Positions 18,217 through 26,027 of a DNA stretch of 64,000 bases are shown here, piece after piece. The DNA comes from Polycladidibacter stylochi (lineage in GTDB: Bacteria; Pseudomonadota; Alphaproteobacteria; Rhizobiales; Stappiaceae): assembly GCF_001562055.1 (NCBI RefSeq), contig NZ_LLWE01000025.1, positions 372,001-436,000 of the forward strand. The letters are read 5' to 3'. Within the stretch, counting starts at the first letter, position 1. Each line of letters begins with the position of its first letter. The position numbers were made by a program, and so were the translations under genes. Under the pieces are notes generated by a model that was not told the DNA's origin, did not search any database, and saw nothing but the letters and a program-made list of their open reading frames with translations.

Positions 18217-19557
18217 ATGTCTGGCCAGTTAAAAGCAGAGTATAAATTGCAAGTCCAATTTTTCGACTTGGACACTAATGCAATTCAGCAACTACAACAG
18301 CTATGGCAAAAAATAAAAGAGTTGCTTCCTTCTATTTTAGACCGCTTTTATAATAAAATCGAAAGTACGCCGAATTTGGCCTCTAAAGTTGCAGGCGTTG
18401 TACCGCAACTCAAAGAAGCTCAAATGAAGCATTGGCAGTGCTTATTTACTGATGGCTTCAGCTCTACATACTTTGAACGTGTTGAAAGTATTGGTCGTGC
18501 GCATGTGAAAGTGGGCCTTGAACCAGATTGGTATATTGGCGGTTACACATTCTTTCTTAGCGAACTGACAACTGCTCTCTCAAAAGCCAACAAGTTTTCA
18601 CGGGCAAATTACATAACTCAGCTTAGCTTGGTACAAAAAGCGCTCTTGCTTGATATGAGCTGCGCTGTACAGACATATCACGACCTATATGATGAACAAA
18701 TCCAAAAGCACTCCAAAGAAATCGACAGTGCAATTATTGAATTTGATCAAGCTATTAATAATCATATCAAAACCGCACAAAATGCAGAAACAAGCATGCA
18801 AGAATGTGCAGTATCTTTAGCACAAACTTCGCAGGCCAGTCAGGCGTCAGCTCATGCGGCTTCACAATCTGTATCCAATACCGCACTAGATGTGCAAAGT
18901 GGTGCAGCATCCGTTGAGCAAATGTCTGTTAGCGTCTCCGAAATAGGTGAGCAAATCACCCGTTCAGCCGGCGCAGCCAAATCGGTATCCGATGATGCAG
19001 AAAACACCACACAAACTGTTCTGGGTTTACAAGCTGCAACCGATGAAATTGGTAAAGTTACCGAACTAATCCGAGATATCGCCGAGCAAACCAACCTACT
19101 AGCACTTAACGCTACCATTGAAGCCGCAAGAGCTGGAGAAGCAGGCCGAGGCTTTGCGGTTGTCGCAAGTGAAGTTAAAAATCTGGCTGAACAAACCGGT
19201 AAAGCAACAGAGGAAATTGCAGAAAAAATCCAGGCAATTCAGAATGAAACGCATCGCTGTGTTTCAGATATTACGAATATCTCCCATAGGATTCAAGAAG
19301 TCAGCCATACCTCCACAGCGATTGCCGGTGCTGTTGAGCAGCAAGCTGCTGCAACCAACGAAATTTCTCGCTCGATACAAAGTGCTTCGGAGAATGCTGC
19401 AAGCGTAAAAAATGAAATTGGCGATATTCTAGACCATGCACTCAGCGCTAATGTTGCTGTTACTGCCTCGAATAAATCTGCGGCACAATTACAGTCGACA
19501 AACAGCGCAATTACAAGAGAAATCCAGGAATTTCTAACTCTTGTGAAAAGCCTCTAG
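18217..19557 (+). CDS. Globin-coupled methyl-accepting chemotaxis protein (HemAT-like)
   Basis: A 446-residue cytoplasmic receptor. Residues 10-175 match the protoglobin sensor fold. The proximal haem ligand is probably H96 in [20 protein letters not shown], a motif typical of globin-coupled sensors. After a helical linker, the MCP signalling domain occupies about 230-440, with the conserved hairpin tip [20 protein letters not shown] followed by [20 protein letters not shown]. No membrane helix or periplasmic domain is present. It probably senses oxygen or another diatomic gas and signals to CheA. No che gene adjoins it. The ATG has a weak AGTAGG site 10 bases upstream. Confidence 0.93.
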   Translation: MSGQLKAEYKLQVQFFDLDTNAIQQLQQLWQKIKELLPSILDRFYNKIESTPNLASKVAGVVPQLKEAQMKHWQCLFTDGFSSTYFERVESIGRAHVKVGLEPDWYIGGYTFFLSELTTALSKANKFSRANYITQLSLVQKALLLDMSCAVQTYHDLYDEQIQKHSKEIDSAIIEFDQAINNHIKTAQNAETSMQECAVSLAQTSQASQASAHAASQSVSNTALDVQSGAASVEQMSVSVSEIGEQITRSAGAAKSVSDDAENTTQTVLGLQAATDEIGKVTELIRDIAEQTNLLALNATIEAARAGEAGRGFAVVASEVKNLAEQTGKATEEIAEKIQAIQNETHRCVSDITNISHRIQEVSHTSTAIAGAVEQQAAATNEISRSIQSASENAASVKNEIGDILDHALSANVAVTASNKSAAQLQSTNSAITREIQEFLTLVKSL

Positions 19558-19570
19558 CTCAAATTGAATG

Positions 19571-19607
19571 TTGGCACTGGAGTAAATTAAGCAAAATCCA
19601 GTGCCAA
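19571..19607. terminator. Hairpin between converging receptor and lrp genes
   Basis: TTGGCACTGGA (19571-19581) and TCCAGTGCCAA (19597-19607) form a perfect 11-bp stem with a 15-nt loop. Neither side has a strong T-run, so it may slow or process both transcripts rather than act as a classical terminator. Confidence 0.55.
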
Positions 19608-19614
19608 AAAATCA

Positions 19615-20127
19615 TTAAACCATAGCAGCAATAGGCACGCTTGGCTCGTCTTTTACCCTACGAATTGTAAGCGCAGTCCGCACATTATCTACATTTGGAG
19701 TAGATGTCAGTTCGCTAATAATAAACCGCTGGAATGCTTCAAGGTCAGTGGCAACGCATTTTAAAATAAAGTCAACCTCACCTGAAAGCATATAGCTTTC
19801 ACGAACAATTTCCCAAGACTGTATTTTGGCATCAAAAGCAACCAAATCGGCTTCGGTCTGATTATGTAAACCGACCATGGCAAAAGCAGTCACTTCATGC
19901 CCCAGCTGCTTTTCATCAAGCAAAGTCCGGTAGCCGCGAATTAACCCCGCCTCTTCCAGCGCACGCACACGTCGCAAGCATGGCGGAGCAGAAATACCCA
20001 CCCGTCGTGCAAGCTCCACATTAGTTATACGGCCATCCTCCTGCAATTCTTTCAGGATTTGCCAATCAATACTGTCCAGACGCGCTTTCAAGCTCGTCTC
20101 CTTTGCATTATGATCAATAAGTGCCAA
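19615..20127 (-). CDS. Lrp/AsnC family transcriptional regulator
   Basis: A 170-residue regulator. The N-terminal winged HTH spans about 17-75 (LDSIDWQILKELQEDGRITN, then VELARRVGISAPPCLRRVRA). The C-terminal RAM (AsnC-type ligand-binding) domain contains ESYMLSGEVDFILKC, the segment that usually lines the effector pocket. The family binds amino acids and acts as octamers, with either local or global targets. It is divergent from the ELM1-like gene, separated by a short gap, and may control it or itself. Confidence 0.9.
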   Translation of the reverse strand: MALIDHNAKETSLKARLDSIDWQILKELQEDGRITNVELARRVGISAPPCLRRVRALEEAGLIRGYRTLLDEKQLGHEVTAFAMVGLHNQTEADLVAFDAKIQSWEIVRESYMLSGEVDFILKCVATDLEAFQRFIISELTSTPNVDNVRTALTIRRVKDEPSVPIAAMV

Positions 20128-20256
20128 TGAGCATGACTACTGCTGCCTCACGAATAACGAAACAGTGCAGAAAACCAATTGGAATGTTATGCTTTATTAC
20201 TGTTATGCGACATTCTATACCAAAAATGCAACCAGATCCGACAGATTAGAAAATAT

Positions 20257-21222
20257 ATGGCAAAATCCAATCAAAAACTGTGGGTAATAACAGATGGGAA
20301 AATTGGGGACGTAAACCAATGCCTTGGCATTGCAGAAGCACTTGGCGGGCATATCCACCAGTTTATTGTATCCCCTAGAAAGCTCTATTCGCTATTAAGC
20401 CCATGGGGACCAGTAGACCACAAGGCCCTCAACAACGCTTCCCAGTTCTTCCTTGGGCCTTTTCCGGATATTGCCATTGCCTCGGGAAGGCGGGCCGTGC
20501 CGTATTTACGATACCTAAAAAAGAAATCTAACAATAAAACACTAACCGTTTTCCTTAAAGACCCAAGAGTTGGTTGCAAAGCTGCCGATCTTATTTGGGT
20601 GAATTCGCACGACAAACTGCGCGGTAAAAATGTTTTAGTCACCTCTACCGGCCCCCACAGAATTACAGAACGAAAACTGGAGATGGCCGCTAAGAATGCA
20701 CCAAGCCACTTAAGATCACTGAAACAACCTAGAACCGCAGTTTTGGTAGGTGGTAATTCTAGACATCACTTTTTTTCCGAAAGCGACATTCAAAGCTTTG
20801 CTCAGGCCCTCAAACAGCACAATAAAACACACAGCCTCATGATTACTGCCTCAAGGCGAACTCCTGCAAAACTTGCCCAAATACTCGCAACTCTTGGAGA
20901 AAAAGAAAACAATTACCTTTGGGATGGCAGCGGCGATAATCCCTTGCTTCCCTTCTTGGCGCTCTCGGATAACATAATCGTCACGACCGATTCTGCAAAT
21001 ATGCTAGGTGAAGCTGCCGTAACTGGAAAACCAATCTATGGTTTTCAACCAAGTGGCGGCCACCCTAAATTCGAGCAATTAACAAACGAGCTCAAACGGC
21101 TGGGAGCCCTAACTGATTTTCCATATGAAACGACAGCTACAAACTACGAACCCATTAATGCAACCCCAATTATTGCAAATTGGATTCGCAAGCAACTAGA
21201 CCAACGCAACAATAAAGGCTAG
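20257..21222 (+). CDS. ELM1/DUF1022 family protein
   Basis: A 321-residue protein of the mitochondrial-fission ELM1 family (DUF1022), common in alphaproteobacteria and plants. Visible features are the start LWVITDGKIGDVNQCLGIAE, the middle VLVGGNSRHHFF and the glycosyltransferase-like end TTDSANMLGEAAVTGKPIYG, matching the GT-B-like pattern of the family. Its bacterial role is unknown; a glycosyltransferase function is plausible. The ATG at 20257 is chosen because it starts the conserved region. An earlier in-frame ATG at 20179 adds 26 residues that look non-coding. trxB follows 39 bp later. Confidence 0.85.
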   Translation: MAKSNQKLWVITDGKIGDVNQCLGIAEALGGHIHQFIVSPRKLYSLLSPWGPVDHKALNNASQFFLGPFPDIAIASGRRAVPYLRYLKKKSNNKTLTVFLKDPRVGCKAADLIWVNSHDKLRGKNVLVTSTGPHRITERKLEMAAKNAPSHLRSLKQPRTAVLVGGNSRHHFFSESDIQSFAQALKQHNKTHSLMITASRRTPAKLAQILATLGEKENNYLWDGSGDNPLLPFLALSDNIIVTTDSANMLGEAAVTGKPIYGFQPSGGHPKFEQLTNELKRLGALTDFPYETTATNYEPINATPIIANWIRKQLDQRNNKG

Positions 21223-21261
21223 ACCCACTCTAAAGGGCAGCTTCCAAAAAAGGTACAATCC

Positions 21262-22227
21262 ATGAGCACCAAGCATTCCAAAATGCTCATCATTGGTTCC
21301 GGTCCAGCCGGTTATACAGCAGCCATATATGGCGCACGAGCTATGTTGGAACCAACACTGGTCACAGGCATACAAACTGGTGGTCAATTGACCATAACCA
21401 CCGAGGTTGAAAATTACCCAGGTTTTGCCGATCCCATACAGGGACCTTGGCTGGTTGAAGAAATGCGCAAGCAGGCCGAAAATGTTGGCACCAAAATCGA
21501 ATACGATACAATCGTTAATGCTGATCTAAACGCAAGGCCAATCAAACTCACCGGAGACAGCGGCACCACCTATACCGCCGACACGCTCGTCATAGCGACA
21601 GGTGCCCAGGCAAAGTGGCTTGGTCTACCCTCCGAAGAAAAATACCAGTCCGGCGGCGTCTCAGCATGCGCCACATGCGATGGATTTTTCTATCGCGGCA
21701 AGAAAGTGGTTGTGGTCGGAGGCGGCAATTCCGCAGTCGAGGAAGCACTGTATCTAGCCAATATTGCTGAGAAAGTAACTCTCGTTCACCGCCGCGACAG
21801 TTTGCGTGCGGAAAAGATCCTACAAGACCGCCTTTTCAACAATGAAAAGGTTGAGATCCTCTGGAACCAAGCTATTGAGGAAATAACTGGTACGGAAGAA
21901 CCGGCATTTGTGACAGGCGTTAGATTACGCGACACACAAACCAATGCCGTCTCCACACTTGAGACAGACGGTGTCTTTGTTGCCATTGGTCACTCTCCAG
22001 CTGTTGCTTTATTCAAAGACCAGTTGGAAATGACCGAAACGGGTTATATCTGGACTAAGCCAGATTCCACGCAAACTTCCATAGCAGGAGTTTACGCGGC
22101 TGGCGATGTAACAGATGACAAATATCGTCAAGCGGTAACAGCGGCGGGAATGGGCTGCATGGCCGCTTTAGAAGCAGAGCGGCATTTGGCAGAGCAGGAA
22201 GCTGCCACGCCACAGGCTGCACAATAA
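21262..22227 (+). CDS. trxB: Thioredoxin reductase TrxB
   Basis: A 321-residue flavoprotein that transfers electrons from NADPH to thioredoxin. The FAD-binding motif [16 protein letters not shown] is at 12-27, the redox pair is C136-A-T-C139, and the NADPH-binding motif [14 protein letters not shown] follows. The C-terminal FAD motif is [24 protein letters not shown] precedes the ATG. It stands 43 bp upstream of the lsrB/vtlR regulator, a pairing conserved in Hyphomicrobiales that links redox state with that regulator. Confidence 0.97.
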   Translation: MSTKHSKMLIIGSGPAGYTAAIYGARAMLEPTLVTGIQTGGQLTITTEVENYPGFADPIQGPWLVEEMRKQAENVGTKIEYDTIVNADLNARPIKLTGDSGTTYTADTLVIATGAQAKWLGLPSEEKYQSGGVSACATCDGFFYRGKKVVVVGGGNSAVEEALYLANIAEKVTLVHRRDSLRAEKILQDRLFNNEKVEILWNQAIEEITGTEEPAFVTGVRLRDTQTNAVSTLETDGVFVAIGHSPAVALFKDQLEMTETGYIWTKPDSTQTSIAGVYAAGDVTDDKYRQAVTAAGMGCMAALEAERHLAEQEAATPQAAQ

Positions 22228-22270
22228 ACACAAGACTGTGATAGGGAGCCGCCCATTCGGCGGAATCAAA

Positions 22271-23167
22271 ATGGATTGGGATAAGCTGAGAATTTTTCAT
22301 GCAGCGGCGCAAGCGGGAAGCTTCACCCATGCAGGTGAAGCACTCAATATGAGCCAATCTGCTGTAAGCCGCCAAGTCAGTGCCCTAGAGGCCGACTTGG
22401 GTGTCTCCCTATTTCACCGTCACGCCCGTGGCTTGATCCCCACAGAGCAGGGCGAACTACTTTATCGCACTTCGCGTGAAGTCCTGATGAAGTTGGAATC
22501 CGTACAAACGCGGCTCACAGATAGTAAGGAAAAGCCTTCAGGCTTACTACGTGTAACAACCACAGTCGGATTGGGATCAACGTGGCTCACCTCGCGTGTT
22601 AATGAATTCGTCGACTTATACCCAGACATGCGCCTTGAAATTATCTGTATGGATAATGAGCTGGATTTAGGCATGCGTCAGGCTGATGTAGCCATCAGAC
22701 TACGTCAACCAACGCAACCAGACTTGATCCAGCGTAAGCTATTCACAGTGCATTTTCATGTTTATGCAGTTCCCTCATACTTGGAGCGCTTCGGCACCCC
22801 AAACTCGGCAGCGGATCTTGATAACCATCGCATTGTTACCATGGGGGATGTTACACCGTCATATTTACGCGGAATGAACTGGCTGGAAACCACAGGTCTA
22901 CCACCGGGCGAAACCCGAGACATCACATTAAAGGTCAACAACCTTGTGGGTATTAAACGTGCTGTCCAAAAGGGCATTGGGTTGGCAATCCTGCCCGATT
23001 ACATGGTCGAAGCCGATGCAGGTATGGTTAAAATCATGAGTACGCGGCGCGAAGACCTTCCCTCCTATGACACTTATTATGTTTACCCCTCAGAGCTGAA
23101 AAACACCGCAAGGGTGACAGCTTTTAGAGACTTCCTCGTTTCGTATGCTGAGCGTTGGACACACTAA
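22271..23167 (+). CDS. lsrB: LysR-type regulator LsrB/VtlR
   Basis: A 298-residue LysR-type regulator. The DNA-binding HTH is at 1-60 (MDWDKLRIFHAAAQAGSFTH, then SQSAVSRQVSALEADLGVSL), followed by a periplasmic-binding-protein-like effector domain. Sequence and position behind trxB match LsrB of Sinorhizobium and Agrobacterium, called VtlR in Brucella, which governs redox, envelope and host-interaction genes and activates abcR small RNAs. The start at 22271 has GGCGGAA 7 bases upstream. Only one cysteine (C126) is visible, so thiol switching by several cysteines, reported for relatives, may not apply. An AbcR-like sRNA follows. Confidence 0.9.
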   Translation: MDWDKLRIFHAAAQAGSFTHAGEALNMSQSAVSRQVSALEADLGVSLFHRHARGLIPTEQGELLYRTSREVLMKLESVQTRLTDSKEKPSGLLRVTTTVGLGSTWLTSRVNEFVDLYPDMRLEIICMDNELDLGMRQADVAIRLRQPTQPDLIQRKLFTVHFHVYAVPSYLERFGTPNSAADLDNHRIVTMGDVTPSYLRGMNWLETTGLPPGETRDITLKVNNLVGIKRAVQKGIGLAILPDYMVEADAGMVKIMSTRREDLPSYDTYYVYPSELKNTARVTAFRDFLVSYAERWTH

Positions 23168-23182
23168 ACTTTATACGAGGAG

Positions 23183-23219
23183 ACTTAAGAGCACTCTGCG
23201 CTCCAGATTGCTCTTAAGT
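23183..23219 (+). terminator. Hairpin after lsrB
   Basis: ACTTAAGAGCA and TGCTCTTAAGT form a perfect 11-bp stem around a 15-nt loop, within 60 bp of the lsrB stop. It is followed only by TAAAACC, so termination may be weak. Confidence 0.6.
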
Positions 23220-23544
23220 AAAACCGATTCGCGCATCCTCCCAATATAAAACACCTCAAGACAAAAGTAGATAATTGCGTCTTACAACCCTTTGGGAACG
23301 GGAGTTGCCAAATCGAGAGAGATTCGCTTTTCCTTGTTCTATAGGAAAAACTAAAATTGGCATGAACTGCTTTTGCAGAGGAAAGAAAGGGAACCTAAAT
23401 TTTATACACAGCCCCTCAAAAGGCTGCTACAGCACTTTTAGCTTAACCGTAAAATATATTTTTATAAATAATTACAGCCAGTTACTACAAATTATCTGCG
23501 ACGTCATGACCTATCGAAAACTAGCTCACCAAGATATACAGTAA
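23220..23544. other. Gap between lsrB and the sRNA locus
   Basis: AT-rich DNA. An open frame at 23275-23544 lacks a binding site and any recognisable domain, so I treat it as non-coding. No second small RNA with the same motifs is apparent here. Confidence 0.5.
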
Positions 23545-23605
23545 TTGCATATCTGCAATGCAATATTGTTCATTGAAGATCAATAAATGCACTGCATATA
23601 TGCAG
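23545..23605 (+). promoter_or_regulatory. Promoter with two dyads for the AbcR-like sRNA
   Basis: A promoter can be read: -35 TTGAAG (23573-23578), 18-bp spacer, -10 TATATG (23597-23602). Two palindromes share its region: TTGCATATCTGCAA (23545-23558), just upstream of the -35, and the perfect CTGCATATATGCAG (23592-23605) over the -10. They share the TGCATAT core. Paired sites upstream of and across the promoter are the usual arrangement for a LysR-type activator, and LsrB/VtlR, encoded next door, is the likely candidate. This is inference. Confidence 0.6.
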
Positions 23606-23608
23606 CAG

Positions 23609-23746
23609 CTGTTAGCTGATGTTCATCACAACTCTCCTCCCTGTGACGTTCAATTTCAGCTAGCTGTTCCCCTCTGGAAGGTGATTGCACCAAAACTTTG
23701 GTGTTAAATCAAACTAACTGCCGGGCCTTTGGCCCGGCTTTTTTTT
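23609..23746 (+). ncRNA. abcR: AbcR-type (alpha-r15) trans-acting small RNA
   Basis: The predicted transcript, about 138 nt, starts some 7 nt after the -10 and ends in a strong intrinsic terminator. It contains two CU-rich single-stranded anti-Shine-Dalgarno motifs, CTCTCCTCCC (about 23632-23641) and CTGTTCCCCTCTGG (about 23664-23677), as in AbcR sRNAs that repress ABC-transporter mRNAs with Hfq. A small CACCAA/TTGGTG hairpin lies before the terminator. In Agrobacterium abcR1/abcR2 sit beside the lsrB/vtlR gene, so the position supports the assignment. Only one copy is evident. The exact 5' end is inferred. Confidence 0.72.
23720..23746 (+). terminator. Rho-independent terminator of the sRNA
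   Basis: GCCGGGCC (23720-23727) and GGCCCGGC (23731-23738) form an 8-bp GC stem with a TTT loop, followed by eight T. It is one of the strongest terminators in the window and lies over 500 bp from any supported coding gene, which itself argues for a small RNA. Confidence 0.93.
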
Positions 23747-24153
23747 GCCTAAATCATTGTAATAATGTTACTTATTCTTACATCCCATTACAATTAAATG
23801 GGTAAGAGATAAAAATATCTTAGCAATATCAGCTTATACAATTAGTTTAAAAAAGCACGGCAGCTTCTCCAATCATCAATAACTTGTGAGGCTTATAGAT
23901 TAAGCACTATTGATGAAACTTTCATCAATTCGGTAGGTCATGGACAGCTATCATGAAAACTTGAAAAACAAATATTACCAAAGGCTATTGACAAACGACA
24001 TTTCTTAAAAGTTGCCATAGATTGTAACAATATACACCGTTACTCTCTCATTTACGCGATCGCCTTTAATTAATGCATTGCTAATATCTTATCTCCTATG
24101 CTCACAAAAGCTCTCTTTGAAACCAGTGCTCTGGCACACTTCGAGTTCACAGC
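23747..24153. other. AT-rich gap after the sRNA
   Basis: No gene of normal size is visible. A TTGACA occurs near 23989, but no convincing -10 follows it at normal spacing. Confidence 0.4.
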
Positions 24154-24240
24154 ATGTCAAATAAATGGATAGCTTTGGTCGTACTTATTCTATGCCTCGC
24201 TCTGATCGCAATAGGCGAGGCAAATTCGTGGCCCTTATAA
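24154..24240 (+). CDS. Possible 28-residue membrane peptide
   Basis: ATG at 24154 opens a 28-codon frame ending TAA at 24240, five bases from the converging msrP stop. The peptide is MSNK followed by one hydrophobic helix (about residues 5-21) and a short polar tail. There is no good ribosome binding site. It could be a small membrane protein or chance; I list it because the hydrophobic pattern is complete and it fits the space. Confidence 0.25.
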   Translation: MSNKWIALVVLILCLALIAIGEANSWPL

Positions 24241-24244
24241 CGAC

Positions 24245-25207
24245 TTATCTATAAAGCGTTTCATTCTGTAAATCTTTATATAAGTAGGCAACCTGCTCTC
24301 CATACCCGTTAAAGAGTAGCGTTGGTACCTCCTTGCTCAAACCTAGAGGGCGTTCACTTGCCTGCGACCATCTGGGGTGAGGCACATCTGGGTTCACATT
24401 CGCCCAAAAGCCATATTCGTCCGCAGCAACTTGCTCCCAAAAACTAATGGGACGTTCTTCAACCAATTCAATGCGCGTTATTCCCTTGATCGACTTAAAA
24501 CCATATTTCCATGGCACAACCAAACGCAAAGGAGCTCCAGATTGCTTGGCAAGTGGCTTGCCATAAAATCCAGTTGCCAAAAACGCCAGTTCGTTTCGCG
24601 CCTCTGCAATGCTAAGGGCCTCCACATAAGGCCAGGGGTACCAAGGTTGCCGTTGTCCGCTAGCAACTTCAGGCATCGAAAAGCTCTCAAACCGTACATA
24701 TTTTGCAGTACTTAATGGTCCAGCCTTATCCAGTAACGCTGCTAAAGGTATTCCTTGCCAAGGTACCACCATGGACCAAGCCTCAACACAGCGGTGGCGG
24801 TATATACGCTCTTCAACGGGCACGGCTGCCAGCAATTCATCCATTGCAAACTTTTTCGGTGTCTCCACCAAGCCATCAATTGTTATCACCCACGCGTCAA
24901 GCGGCAATGCTTGTGCCGCTTTGGCAATGTATTTATGCGAACCAAACTCAAAATAATTATTGTAGTTGACCGCTTCATCATATGGGGTCAGCCGTCGTCC
25001 ACCTATGGCCACTTGTGACTGACTTTGTTCTGTACGCTTTTGCGCCAATACTGGGTTAACTCCAGTTGCAGTAACACCAATGGCTCCTGCAAATCCTAGG
25101 GATTTTAAAATCTGGCGGCGGTTCAAAAAATGCTTTTCATCTGTCACCTGTGCTTCCGAAAGCTGCCATGGTTTTCCTGCATTGTTTGGGGTGTTGTTTT
25201 TATACAT
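24245..25207 (-). CDS. msrP: Protein-methionine-sulfoxide reductase catalytic subunit MsrP (YedY)
   Basis: A 320-residue periplasmic molybdoenzyme that repairs oxidised methionines in envelope proteins. The twin-arginine export motif N-R30-R31-Q-I-L-K precedes a hydrophobic stretch ending near VLAQ. The molybdenum-ligand cysteine is C140 in IYRHRCVEAWSMVVPW, and the pterin-binding segments RLVVPWKYGFKSIKGI follow. The ATG at 25207 has AAGGAGAG 7 bases upstream. The haem membrane partner MsrQ, usually encoded next to it, is not in the window. MoaD and MoaE at 56-57 kb would support its cofactor. Confidence 0.93.
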   Translation of the reverse strand: MYKNNTPNNAGKPWQLSEAQVTDEKHFLNRRQILKSLGFAGAIGVTATGVNPVLAQKRTEQSQSQVAIGGRRLTPYDEAVNYNNYFEFGSHKYIAKAAQALPLDAWVITIDGLVETPKKFAMDELLAAVPVEERIYRHRCVEAWSMVVPWQGIPLAALLDKAGPLSTAKYVRFESFSMPEVASGQRQPWYPWPYVEALSIAEARNELAFLATGFYGKPLAKQSGAPLRLVVPWKYGFKSIKGITRIELVEERPISFWEQVAADEYGFWANVNPDVPHPRWSQASERPLGLSKEVPTLLFNGYGEQVAYLYKDLQNETLYR

Positions 25208-25321
25208 GGGTCTCTCCTTAAAACCCAAGATAGCGCCATTGGCACTCACCCCCAAATAAAACTGTTGTGATGAGAAATGAAAGAGGGTTGCTTTTCACAA
25301 CGTCGAAAGTGAAACCATCTT

Positions 25322-25876
25322 TCATGTCAATTTCTCCAAGTTGCGCCAGCCATAGGCAATTTCATTCAAGACAACGTCCGCGCGTTCATCCTTTCTAGTC
25401 GCGACGACGGCACCTTTCAGGTGATCGTAAAACAGCACCGCGTTCGAATTCCCTTCCAACACCCAAAGAGCCGTACCGCGATATCTCTCATTTTTTAGAT
25501 GCTGCGCAGCGGCTTTGACAAGCGCAAGGCCGATGCCGGCCCGTTGAAAAGATTGCAGGACATAGATTGCTGAAATTTCGCTGTCGTATCCGTTTTTCTG
25601 GAGATCATCGTCGCGCTGTTTGTTGCAGGCGCAAAACCCGACAAGCCTGCCGTCAACAACGGCCTTGTAAACTTTAATGTCGTCATAGGCATGCGGTTTT
25701 TTAAGCATGGCATGCCACCGCGCTGTACGGTCCGCGACTGACAAGGCATCAAGCATGGGATTCGGAAGAAGACCGCCATAGGTTTCGCGCCAAGAGTTTA
25801 CATGTACTTTTGCGATAGCCGCTGCATCCTCCTCAGACACAGCCTCGATTTCGTAATTACTCTTCGATGTATCCAT
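25322..25876 (-). CDS. GNAT family N-acetyltransferase
   Basis: A 184-residue acetyltransferase. The acetyl-CoA motif is visible as QRAGIGLALVKAAAQHLKNE (about 116-135), with preceding strand SAIYVLQSFQ and following GTALWVLEGNSNAVLFYDHL. The substrate is unknown. Its base composition is richer in GC than its neighbours, and it is flanked by a 12-bp direct repeat (ATGAAAGAGGGT at 25277-25288 and 25971-25982) and by an intergenic repeat on its upstream side. It may therefore be a later insertion between msrP and the EF-G-like gene. Confidence 0.87.
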   Translation of the reverse strand: MDTSKSNYEIEAVSEEDAAAIAKVHVNSWRETYGGLLPNPMLDALSVADRTARWHAMLKKPHAYDDIKVYKAVVDGRLVGFCACNKQRDDDLQKNGYDSEISAIYVLQSFQRAGIGLALVKAAAQHLKNERYRGTALWVLEGNSNAVLFYDHLKGAVVATRKDERADVVLNEIAYGWRNLEKLT

Positions 25877-25897
25877 GACTAATTTCGCTTTTCAAAG

Positions 25898-25960
25898 TTA
25901 GAGCGCGTTCGTCGGTTTGGGCTCATCCAAACCGTAGGAATTGGCTCCAATAAAAGTTTG
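25898..25960. repeat. Inverted-repeat intergenic element, second type
   Basis: TTAGAGCGCGTTC is followed by GTTTGG, loop GCTCAT, CCAAAC, and then GGAATTGGCTC, so an inner perfect 6-bp stem lies within an imperfect outer stem (GAGC..TTC with GAA..GCTC). The AGAGCG start recalls the repeats at 11726 and 50101, and the form with a GTTTGG core resembles other rhizobial intergenic repeats. The family assignment is from memory only. Confidence 0.5.
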
Positions 25961-25978
25961 CGACAGAACCATGAAAGA

Positions 25979-26002
25979 GGGTGCCCCGATACCGGGACAC
26001 CC
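25979..26002 (-). terminator. Hairpin after the EF-G-like gene
   Basis: GGGTGCCCCG (25979-25988) and CGGGACACCC (25993-26002) form a 10-bp stem with one mismatch and a 4-nt loop. On the minus strand it is followed by TCTTTC, a weak T-run. Confidence 0.65.
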
Positions 26003-26027
26003 CTTATAGACACACTACCAATGCTTA

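Noticed and set aside
23275-23544. 89-codon open frame between lsrB and the sRNA
   Set aside because: No ribosome binding site, a non-ATG start, low protein-like character and no domain.
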